Source of the DNA: an uncultured Lachnospiraceae bacterium
GTDB lineage: Bacteria; Bacillota; Clostridia; Lachnospirales; Lachnospiraceae
Direction of reading: 5' to 3'
NCBI GenBank assembly: GCA_947003375.1
Contig: CAMQOJ010000194.1
Span: forward strand, 1-7,756
Length of the DNA stretch: 7,756 bases
Shown here piece by piece: positions 1 through 6,647 of the stretch. The number at the start of each line of letters is the position of its first letter. The stretch's first letter is position 1. The notes under the pieces were generated by a model. That model ran no database searches. It was given only the letters and a program-made list of their open reading frames with translations, and was not told where the DNA came from. The position numbers and the translations under genes are program-made.

Positions 1-11
1 GGGAAAAGCCT

Positions 12-1211
12 ATGAAAGCGTTTTTAATCCTGGAAGACGGCACTGTATTCCGGGGGACCCATATCGGTGCCCGGAGGGAAATCATCAGTGAAATCGTGTT
101 TAACACATCCATGGCCGGATACCTTGAAGTGCTCACCGACCCTTCCTATGCGGGACAGGCAGTGTGCATGACGTATCCGTTGATCGGCAATTACGGCATC
201 TGCAGGGACGACATGGAATCCTCAAGGCCTTGGCCGGACGGCTTCATCGTGAGGGAGCTTTCCCGCATTCCCAGCAATTTCCGCTGCGATATGAGTCTGC
301 AGCAATTCCTCGAAGAGAACAATGTGCCCGGCATCGCGGGCATCGACACAAGGGCCCTGACCAAGATTCTCCGGGAGAAGGGCACCATGAACGGCATGAT
401 CACCACCCGGGAATATCCGGATGTGGCGGAAATCCTGCCCAGGCTGCGGGCCTACACCACGGGCAAGGTGGTGGAGAAAGTGACCTGCAGGGAAAAATAT
501 GTGGTGAGGCCGTCAGCCGGCCTGGCGGACAATGGCCCTCTGTCCGGCGCGGCCAGATTCGACGGGGCGGCTTACGAAAAGGGCCTCCGGGAGCCCAGGC
601 CCTCGCTGGTGAAGGAACTGAACGGCGCAGGGCTTCGGGTGGCGCTGCTGGATTTCGGGGCAAAGGCCAATATCGCCCGCTCCCTGGCGGAGCGGGGCTG
701 CGAGGTGACGGTGTACCCGGCCTGGACCTCCGCGGAGGAGATCGTGGCGGACAGGCCCGACGGCATCATGCTCAGCAATGGCCCCGGGGATCCCAAAGAG
801 TGCGGGGACATTATCAGGGAGATTCGGAAGCTCTACGATACGGACATCCCCATCTTCGCCATCTGCCTGGGCCATCAGCTCATGGCGCTGGCCACCGGGG
901 CGGATACCTATAAAATGAAGTACGGGCACCGGGGCGGGAACCATCCGGTAAAGGATCTGGCTACCGGCAGGGTGTATATTTCTTCACAGAATCACGGCTA
1001 TGTGGTGGACATGGAAAAGCTCGACCCCAAAGTGGCGGTTCCGGCCTTCGTCAATGTGAATGACGGCACCAACGAAGGGCTTGCGTATACGGGCAAGAAT
1101 ATCTTCACGGTGCAGTACCATCCGGAGGCCTGTCCCGGGCCGCAGGATTCCCGGTATCTGTTTGACAGATTCATCCGGATGATGAGAGAAGGAGGGAGCG
1201 AAAATGCCTAA
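12..1211 (+). CDS. carA: Carbamoyl phosphate synthase small (glutaminase) subunit
   Basis: This subunit hydrolyses glutamine and channels the ammonia to CarB for cytosolic carbamoyl phosphate synthesis, feeding the pyrimidine and arginine pathways. The 399-residue protein has the CarA-specific N-terminal domain (about residues 1-155, with NTSMAGYLEVLTDPSYAGQ and GIAGIDTRALTKILR). A class I glutamine amidotransferase domain follows from about residue 208. SNGPGDP lies at 255-261, the nucleophile is Cys285 in ICLGHQL, and the His370/Glu372 pair sits in QYHPEA, so the triad is complete. The segment between the domains (about 163-207) is Gly/Ala/Pro-rich and makes the protein longer than the roughly 355-385 residues I expect for the family. 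The ATG at 12 gives the expected family N-terminus (MKAFLILEDGTVF). Only 11 bases lie upstream, so promoter and full ribosome binding site are outside the window. The stop overlaps the carB start by 8 bases, implying translational coupling. Confidence 0.97.
   Translation: MKAFLILEDGTVFRGTHIGARREIISEIVFNTSMAGYLEVLTDPSYAGQAVCMTYPLIGNYGICRDDMESSRPWPDGFIVRELSRIPSNFRCDMSLQQFLEENNVPGIAGIDTRALTKILREKGTMNGMITTREYPDVAEILPRLRAYTTGKVVEKVTCREKYVVRPSAGLADNGPLSGAARFDGAAYEKGLREPRPSLVKELNGAGLRVALLDFGAKANIARSLAERGCEVTVYPAWTSAEEIVADRPDGIMLSNGPGDPKECGDIIREIRKLYDTDIPIFAICLGHQLMALATGADTYKMKYGHRGGNHPVKDLATGRVYISSQNHGYVVDMEKLDPKVAVPAFVNVNDGTNEGLAYTGKNIFTVQYHPEACPGPQDSRYLFDRFIRMMREGGSENA
1189..1196 (+). promoter_or_regulatory. 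Ribosome binding site of carB inside the carA 3' end
   Basis: AAGGAGGG lies seven bases before the carB ATG at 1204 and within the last codons of carA. A near-perfect Shine-Dalgarno sequence together with the 8-base gene overlap fixes the carB start. It suggests coupled translation, keeping the two subunits near equal amounts. Seen directly; coupling is inferred. Confidence 0.85.
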
Positions 1212-4200
1212 GAATCCCAACGTAAAACGAGTCATGGTCATCGGCTCCGGCCCCATCGTCATCGGCCAGGCGGCGGAATTCGACTATGCGGGCACCCAGG
1301 CCTGCCGCTCCCTGAAGGAGGAGGGCGTGGAGGTCATACTGGTGAACTCCAATCCCGCCACCATCATGACGGACAGGGACATCGCGGACAAGGTGTATAT
1401 CGAGCCCCTTACCGTACAGGTGCTGGAAGAGATCATAGAGAAGGAGAAGCCGGACAGCATCCTGCCCACCCTGGGAGGCCAGGCGGGCCTGAATCTGGGG
1501 ATGGAGCTGGAGGAATCCGGATTCCTGAAAGCCCACGGCGTGACCCTTCTGGGGACCACTGCGGCCACCATCCGAAACGCAGAAGGGCGGCAGGAATTCA
1601 AGGACCTGATGGAGCGCATCGGGGAGCCCTGCGCGGCATCGAAGGTGGTGGAGACTGTGGAGGAGGGCGTGGAATTCGTGGGTTCCATCGGCTATCCCGT
1701 GGTGCTGCGCCCGGCCTATACCCTGGGGGGCTCCGGAGGCGGCATCGCCTATGACCAGGCGCAGTTGGAGGAGATCCTGGAGAATGGGCTGCGGCTCTCC
1801 AGAGTGGGCCAGGTGCTGGTGGAGCGCTGCATCGCGGGCTGGAAGGAAATCGAGTACGAAGTCATGCGGGACAGCGCCGGCAACTGCATCACGGTCTGCA
1901 ACATGGAGAACATCGACCCTGTGGGCGTGCACACGGGGGACAGCATCGTGGTGGCCCCTTCCCAGACACTGGGGGACAAGGAGTACCAGATGCTGCGCAC
2001 TTCCGCTTTGAATATCATCAATGAGCTGGAGATTACAGGGGGCTGCAACGTGCAGTTTGCCCTGCATCCCACCAGCTTTGAATACTGCGTCATCGAGGTG
2101 AACCCCAGGGTGAGCCGTTCCTCCGCCCTGGCCTCCAAGGCCACGGGCTATCCCATCGCCAAGGTGGCGGCCAAGATCGCTTTGGGCTATACTTTGGATG
2201 AAATCAAGAATGCCATCACCCGGAAGACCTATGCCGGCTTCGAGCCTGCCCTGGACTACTGCGTGGTGAAGATACCGAGACTGCCCTTCGATAAGTTCAT
2301 CACGGCAAAGCGTACGCTGACCACCCAGATGAAGGCCACGGGCGAGGTCATGGCAATCTGTGACAGCTTCGAGGGAGCCCTGATGAAGGCCATCCGCTCC
2401 CTGGAGCAGCATGTGGACTGCCTGATGAGCTATGATTTCAGCGACCTGAGCGCCGAGGAACTGAAGGGCAGGATGAAGGTGGTGGACGACCGCCGGATCT
2501 GGATGATTGCGGAGGCTGTGCGGAAGGGCATCAGCTATCAGGAGATACATGATATCACGATGATAGATATCTGGTTCATTGATAAGATTGCCATTCTGGT
2601 GGAGATGGAGGAGGCCCTGAAGACACAGGAGCTGACCCCTGAGCTGTTGGGAGAGGCCAAGCGGATTGAATTTCCCGACAGTGTGATCGCCGGGCTCACG
2701 GGGAGGACCGAGGCCCAGATCCGTACCATGCGCCATGAGAACGGTATCCGGGCCGCTTATAAGATGGTGGATACCTGCGCGGCGGAGTTCGCTGCGTCAA
2801 CTCCTTATTACTATTCCGTATATGGCGGAGAGTGCGAGGCAAGCGCGGGGGAAGGCGCTAAGTTTGAAAGTACCTCATTAAGTGATTTCAAGTTCGGCAG
2901 TGCGGAAACGATTCGCAGTGCGGAAGCGATTTGTAATACGGAAATGATTTGCGATGCGGAAGTGGCTCGCAATGCGGAAACGATTTGCAATACGGAAACA
3001 ACCCGCACAGAAGAATGCCCAAAATGCGGACATCCCTCCGGGTCTGACGCCAGTGATTTCCATGGGGAGGCAGGGAACCGGCGGAAGAAAGTCCTGGTCC
3101 TGGGCTCAGGCCCTATCCGCATCGGGCAGGGCATCGAGTTCGACTACTGCTCCGTCCATGCCACCTGGGCCTTCTCCCGGGCGGGCTATGAGACCATCAT
3201 CATCAACAACAACCCGGAGACCGTGAGCACGGATTTCGATATCGCGGACAAGCTCTATTTCGAGCCCCTGACCCCTGAGGACGTGGCTTCCATTGTGGAC
3301 ATCGAAAAGCCTGACGGGGCTGTGGTGCAGTTCGGGGGCCAGACGGCCATCAAGCTCACGGAGAGCCTGATGAAGATGGGCGTGCCCATACTGGGAACGA
3401 AAGCCGAGGATGTGGATGCCGCAGAGGACAGGGAGCTCTTCGACAAGATTCTGGAGGAGACGGGGATTCCCCGGGCTGCCGGAGGGACAGTGTACACTGC
3501 GGAGGAGGCCAAGGCTGTGGCCAACCGCCTGGGGTATCCCGTGCTGGTGCGGCCCTCCTATGTGCTGGGCGGCCAGGGGATGCAGATCGCCCTCTCGGAT
3601 CGGGAGATTGAGGAGTTCATGGCCATCATCAACCGCATCGCCCAGGACCATCCCATTTTGGTGGACAAGTACCTCCAGGGCAAGGAGATAGAGGTGGACG
3701 CGGTCTGCGACGGCACGGACATCCTGATTCCCGGTATCATGGAACATATCGAACGGACAGGCGTACACTCCGGGGACAGCATCTCCGTCTATCCCGCCCA
3801 CACCATCGGGAAGCTGGTGAAGGACAAGATCGCGGAGTACACCAGGCGGCTGGCAAGGGCGCTCCATGTGAAGGGGCTTATCAATATCCAGTTCATTGCC
3901 ATAGGAGAGGACGTATATGTCATCGAGGTGAACCCCCGATCCTCCCGGACCGTGCCCTATATCAGCAAGGTGACAGGCATCCCTATCGTGGATCTGGCCA
4001 CGGAGGTGATTCTGGGCAGGACGATCAGGGAGCTTGGATATGAGCCGGGGCTGCAGCCGGAGGCCCAGTACTATGCCATCAAGATGCCTGTGTTCTCCTT
4101 CGAGAAGATTCGGGGGGCGGAGATCAGCCTGGGGCCGGAGATGAAGTCCACGGGAGAGTGCCTGGGGATCGCGAAGGAATTCCATGAGGCGCTGTACAAG

Positions 4201-4623
4201 GCGTTTTTAGGGGCGGGGGTGAATCTGCCCAGGCATAAGAACATGATCATCACCGTGAAGGACGCGGACAAGGGAGAGGCCATTGAGATAGGAAGGCGCT
4301 TCGCGAAGCTGGGCTATACCATCTATGCCACCAGGAGCACGGCCGCGGCCCTGAACGAGGCCGGGGTTAAGGCCAGGAAGGTGAACAAGATCTCCCAGGA
4401 ATCGCCCACGGTGATGGACTTGATCCTGGGGCATCGCATCGACCTGGTGATTGACACCCCCACCCAGGGGCGGGACAAGTCCCGGGACGGCTTCCTGATC
4501 CGCCGGACGGCCATCGAGACAGGCGTCAACTGCCTCACATCCCTGGACACTGCCAGGGCCCTGGTGACAAGCCTGGAGAACGCGGGACAGGAGCTGACGC
4601 TGGTGGATGTGGCGCGGCTGTGA
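1204..4623 (+). CDS. carB: Carbamoyl phosphate synthase large subunit with repeat-bearing central insertion
   Basis: This subunit makes carbamoyl phosphate from bicarbonate, two ATP and the ammonia delivered by CarA. The 1139-residue protein has the classic duplicated layout. The first synthetase half has GSGPIVIGQAAEFDYAG near residue 14, an ATP-grasp glycine loop (RPAYTLGGSGGG) near 167, and metal-binding IEVNPR at 297-302. The oligomerisation domain runs to about 540. The second half has GSGPIRIGQGIEFDY from 634, RPSYVLGGQGM near 780 and IEVNPR at 907-912. A C-terminal regulatory domain runs from about 1010, with TRST at 1043-1046 and NK at 1061-1062 matching effector-pocket residues I recall from E. 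coli. The usual length is about 1060-1075. Measured from the two IEVNPR motifs against remembered E. coli numbering (E299 and E841), about 68 extra residues lie between the halves, at roughly 541-628. The insert holds six hexapeptide repeats and CPKCGH, and uses AGT, TTA and TTT codons that are uncommon in the rest of the gene. The reading frame is intact, so I infer a functional enzyme with an added linker. Confidence 0.97.
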   Translation: MPKNPNVKRVMVIGSGPIVIGQAAEFDYAGTQACRSLKEEGVEVILVNSNPATIMTDRDIADKVYIEPLTVQVLEEIIEKEKPDSILPTLGGQAGLNLGMELEESGFLKAHGVTLLGTTAATIRNAEGRQEFKDLMERIGEPCAASKVVETVEEGVEFVGSIGYPVVLRPAYTLGGSGGGIAYDQAQLEEILENGLRLSRVGQVLVERCIAGWKEIEYEVMRDSAGNCITVCNMENIDPVGVHTGDSIVVAPSQTLGDKEYQMLRTSALNIINELEITGGCNVQFALHPTSFEYCVIEVNPRVSRSSALASKATGYPIAKVAAKIALGYTLDEIKNAITRKTYAGFEPALDYCVVKIPRLPFDKFITAKRTLTTQMKATGEVMAICDSFEGALMKAIRSLEQHVDCLMSYDFSDLSAEELKGRMKVVDDRRIWMIAEAVRKGISYQEIHDITMIDIWFIDKIAILVEMEEALKTQELTPELLGEAKRIEFPDSVIAGLTGRTEAQIRTMRHENGIRAAYKMVDTCAAEFAASTPYYYSVYGGECEASAGEGAKFESTSLSDFKFGSAETIRSAEAICNTEMICDAEVARNAETICNTETTRTEECPKCGHPSGSDASDFHGEAGNRRKKVLVLGSGPIRIGQGIEFDYCSVHATWAFSRAGYETIIINNNPETVSTDFDIADKLYFEPLTPEDVASIVDIEKPDGAVVQFGGQTAIKLTESLMKMGVPILGTKAEDVDAAEDRELFDKILEETGIPRAAGGTVYTAEEAKAVANRLGYPVLVRPSYVLGGQGMQIALSDREIEEFMAIINRIAQDHPILVDKYLQGKEIEVDAVCDGTDILIPGIMEHIERTGVHSGDSISVYPAHTIGKLVKDKIAEYTRRLARALHVKGLINIQFIAIGEDVYVIEVNPRSSRTVPYISKVTGIPIVDLATEVILGRTIRELGYEPGLQPEAQYYAIKMPVFSFEKIRGAEISLGPEMKSTGECLGIAKEFHEALYKAFLGAGVNLPRHKNMIITVKDADKGEAIEIGRRFAKLGYTIYATRSTAAALNEAGVKARKVNKISQESPTVMDLILGHRIDLVIDTPTQGRDKSRDGFLIRRTAIETGVNCLTSLDTARALVTSLENAGQELTLVDVARL
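2881..3060 (+). repeat. 9-bp direct repeats bracketing the carB hexapeptide array
   Basis: AGTGATTTC occurs at 2881-2889 and again at 3052-3060, encoding Ser-Asp-Phe both times (residues 560-562 and 617-619). The copies are 171 bases, or exactly 57 codons, apart, so recombination between them would remove the repeat array in frame. A 9-base match within a few hundred bases can arise by chance, so its role as an insertion or deletion junction is only a possibility. Confidence 0.45.
2902..3009 (+). repeat. Six tandem 18-bp repeats encoding hexapeptides in carB
   Basis: Six consecutive 18-base units start at 2902, 2920, 2938, 2956, 2974 and 2992. A typical unit is GCGGAAACGATTTGCAAT. Translated, they are AETIRS, AEAICN, TEMICD, AEVARN, AETICN and TETTRT, with consensus [AT]-E-x-I-[CR]-[NSD]. 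The unit is a multiple of three, so changes in copy number would keep the carB frame open. No unique spacers separate the units. Divergence between units suggests the array is not brand new, although units 2 and 5 remain very alike. Confidence 0.9.
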
Positions 4624-4725
4624 ATGATGCCCGACTGTGATTGATGTGGGGGTCATTAGTGTTTGCCATAGGAAGCTTTTTTCATCGGGAATATGCGGCA
4701 AGCTTGAACGCAGGAGTATATGGCC

Positions 4726-4848
4726 ATGGAAGATTGGCGCATGGCGGATTCTGTGGCCGGAATTTCGAGGAAGGTTCCGTATCATGAGGGGCAGGAAGAA
4801 AAAGCAAGCCAAGGGAGAATAAAAGATGAGCATGACCAATGCACCTAA
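4726..4848 (+). CDS. Possible small ORF upstream of the spermidine-synthase-like gene
   Basis: A 40-codon ORF (42 codons if the ATG at 4720 is used) begins MEDWRMADSVAGISRK and is mostly polar. AGGAG at 4712-4716 sits nine bases before the ATG at 4726, a good spacing. The ORF ends in TAA at 4848, overlapping the first 23 bases of the next gene, an arrangement compatible with translational coupling. I do not recognise the peptide, and in DNA of this composition such an ORF can occur by chance. It may instead be untranslated leader of the 4826 gene. Confidence 0.22.
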   Translation: MEDWRMADSVAGISRKVPYHEGQEEKASQGRIKDEHDQCT

Positions 4849-6451
4849 AATATTGAAGAATCGGGTATTTCTGTACCTGACGGAGTTTTTCGCCGGCATG
4901 TCCGTGATGGCGGTGGAGCTGGGGGCCAGCAGGCTGCTTGCCCCCTATTTCAGTTCCTCCCAGATTGTGTGGACGATCATCATCGGCACCATCATGATCG
5001 CCATGGCGCTGGGGAACATCTATGGCGGGCGCAGCGCGGACAAGAATCCGGACCCGGGGAAGCTCTACACAAGGATGCTGATAGCGGCAGTGTGGATTGC
5101 GGCCATCCCCGTGGTGGGGAAGTACATCATACTGGGGATTTCGGCGCTGCTGATCTTCTCCGTGAGCGCAAATTTCCTCATCGTGGCGGCCTTTGCGGCC
5201 TGTATGGCAGTCTTCGTGTTCCCGCTGTTTTTGCTGGGCACGGTGACGCCCTCTCTGGCGAAATATACGGTGGGCAATCTGGAGGAGAGCGGGAAAGTGG
5301 TGGGGAACCTGGGGGCCTTCAACACCATCGGCAGCATCATAGGCACCTTTGTGCCCACTTTCGTCACCATCCCTTCCGTGGGGACTTCCGTCACCTTCCT
5401 GATCTTTGCAGGGATACTGCTGGCTCTGGCCATTGCCTACTTTGCCAGCGCGGCGGGAAAGAAGGGCATCCGGGGGATGGGAAGGGCTGCGGCTGCCCTT
5501 CTGTGCTATCTGCTGTGCTGCGCGCTGGGGCATTCCAACAGCTTCGCCTTCTGGGAGAGCAACCTGGCCTACGAGGGGGAGTCGGTCTACAATTATCTCC
5601 AGGTGAAGGAAAATGACAGGAGTGTCATACTTTCCACCAATGTGCTCTTCGGGGTCCAGTCCATCTATATGAAGGACCAGGGGCTCACGGGCATGTATTA
5701 CGATTATGCCATGGCGGCGCCGCTGATGGTGGAGGGAAAGGAGCCGGAGGACTGCAGGGTATTGATCCTGGGCATGGGCACCGGTACATATGCCACACAG
5801 TGCAGGAAATATTATGGAGACATGGAGATTGAGGGCGTGGAAATCGACGAGAAGATCACGGCCCTCTCCCGGGAGTATTTCCACCTGCCGGAGGATGTGC
5901 CTGTGACCACCTATGACGGCAGGGCCTTCCTGAACGCGGTGGAAGAAAAATATGACGTGATCATGGTGGACGCCTATCAGGACATCACCATTCCCTTCCA
6001 GATGTCATCGACGGAATTCTTCACATTGGTGAAGGAGCATCTGGCGGAGGACGGCGTCATGGTGGTGAACATGAACATGCGGGGCAGCGGCGAGGGCAAT
6101 ATCAACCAGTATCTGGCGGATACCATCTCCTCCGTGTTCGGGGAGGTCTGTACGGTGGAAGTGAGCGGCTCCACCAACCGGGAGCTCTTCGCTTCGGACA
6201 ATAAGGCCATGGTGGAGAGCTTCCAGGCAAAGCGCCGGGTGCTGGAGGATGAGGCGCTGTACGCCATGATGGAGCGGACGGCAGAGCATCTGGAGGAGTA
6301 TCAGGCAGGCGGCTATATCCTGACGGATGACAAGGCTCCGGTGGAGCTGCTGGGGATGCAGGTGATTGACGGGCTCATCGGGGATGAGGTGGCATATTAT
6401 AAGCGGATATATGAGGAAGAGGGGCTTCAGGGATTGTTGCGGTCGTTTTAA
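4826..6451 (+). CDS. Membrane protein fused to a spermidine-synthase-like domain
   Basis: The 541-residue protein has two parts. Residues about 13-235 are strongly hydrophobic, with roughly seven or eight membrane segments (for example about 13-35, 47-66, 84-107, 118-140, 160-183, 187-208 and 219-235). Residues about 250-520 form a Rossmann-fold domain related to spermidine synthases. It has glycine loop GMGTGT at 316-321, VEID at 338-341 (the acidic residue that usually binds the nucleoside ribose), YDGRAF at 363-368 and YDVIMVDAYQD at 376-386. The ending ILTDDKAPVELL (498-509) is typical of membrane-fused members. Where true spermidine synthases have D-x-x-D, this protein has D382-A-Y-Q385, so the second catalytic Asp seems absent and aminopropyl transfer is doubtful. 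Substrate is unknown. AAGGGAG at 4811-4817 lies eight bases before the ATG. The gene follows carB by 202 bases on the same strand, with no convincing terminator between, so co-transcription is possible but no pathway link is evident. Confidence 0.85.
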   Translation: MSMTNAPKILKNRVFLYLTEFFAGMSVMAVELGASRLLAPYFSSSQIVWTIIIGTIMIAMALGNIYGGRSADKNPDPGKLYTRMLIAAVWIAAIPVVGKYIILGISALLIFSVSANFLIVAAFAACMAVFVFPLFLLGTVTPSLAKYTVGNLEESGKVVGNLGAFNTIGSIIGTFVPTFVTIPSVGTSVTFLIFAGILLALAIAYFASAAGKKGIRGMGRAAAALLCYLLCCALGHSNSFAFWESNLAYEGESVYNYLQVKENDRSVILSTNVLFGVQSIYMKDQGLTGMYYDYAMAAPLMVEGKEPEDCRVLILGMGTGTYATQCRKYYGDMEIEGVEIDEKITALSREYFHLPEDVPVTTYDGRAFLNAVEEKYDVIMVDAYQDITIPFQMSSTEFFTLVKEHLAEDGVMVVNMNMRGSGEGNINQYLADTISSVFGEVCTVEVSGSTNRELFASDNKAMVESFQAKRRVLEDEALYAMMERTAEHLEEYQAGGYILTDDKAPVELLGMQVIDGLIGDEVAYYKRIYEEEGLQGLLRSF

Positions 6452-6482
6452 GAAAGCTGTCTTAAGGAATTGTCAGCCCGAT

Positions 6483-6545
6483 GTGGCCTGTACCGGCAGG
6501 ACCTGTGGGTGTACTGATTCCGGAGGATAACGGTGTACAGGCCAC
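6483..6545. repeat. Long imperfect hairpin between convergent genes
   Basis: GTGGCCTGTAC at 6483-6493 is the exact reverse complement of GTACAGGCCAC at 6535-6545. The stem can be rearranged to 13 pairs with a 2-base bulge by pairing ACCG (6492-6495) with CGGT (6531-6534). CCC at 6477-6479 could also pair with GGG just outside, and the interior has smaller pairings (CAG/CTG and ACC/GGT). It lies 31 bases past the stop of the 4826 gene and about 100 bases past the convergent gene's stop, a natural place for a two-way terminator. Neither side has a proper T-tract, so an ordinary intrinsic terminator is not shown. The rest of 6452-6647 shows nothing I can assign. Confidence 0.6.
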
Positions 6546-6647
6546 GGGGTTCTTATGTAAAAGTTGGATTTACAGGCGAATGCGCCAGAGTCATTGCGGG
6601 GCGGTCAGATATTGCCGACATGCATGGCTTTGCCCTGTTCGAAAGCG

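Larger units (their letters stand above)
2824..3087 (+). other. Lineage-specific linker insertion in CarB between the two synthetase halves
   Basis: CarB residues about 541-628 separate the end of the oligomerisation domain (TPYYYSVY) from the start of the second synthetase half (KKVLVLGSGPIRIG). In other CarB proteins I know, these two are joined by only a short linker. The segment is rich in Ser, Ala, Glu, Thr and Asn. It carries Cys at 577, 583, 595, 605 and 608, and reads in order: an acidic/Ser stretch, six hexapeptide repeats (567-602), CPKCGH (605-610), then a Ser/Gly/Asp stretch. It is visibly more AT-rich than its flanks. The exact edges are uncertain by several residues. A flexible or repeat-folded spacer is inferred; no function is recognised. 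Confidence 0.8.

Noticed and set aside
1171..2736. 521-codon open frame on the - strand across carA/carB
   Set aside because: It lies antisense to strongly conserved carB sequence, has a His/Leu/Gly-rich composition typical of shadow frames in GC-rich genes, and has no domain I recognise.
2902..3009. CRISPR-like array
   Set aside because: The units are contiguous 18-base repeats without unique spacers and they encode in-frame hexapeptides of CarB.
3106..4185. 359-codon open frame on the - strand within carB
   Set aside because: Shadow of the second synthetase half; composition-driven open frame with no recognisable protein.
4623..4657. Possible carB terminator hairpin (AATGATGCCC with GGGGGTCATT)
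   Set aside because: The stem has a mismatch and a wobble, a 16-base loop, overlaps the stop codon, and the nearest T-tract (4677-4682) is 20 bases away.
4637..4822. 61-codon + strand ORF starting with GTG
   Set aside because: No ribosome binding site at a proper distance, Trp/Arg-rich chance-like product, and no recognisable relative.
4826..6451. Naming the gene speE
   Set aside because: The membrane region and the apparent loss of the second catalytic Asp make a true spermidine synthase unlikely.
6448..6465. TTAAGA/TCTTAA inverted repeat at the end of the 4826 gene
   Set aside because: A 6-bp AT-rich stem with no T-tract is too weak to call a terminator.
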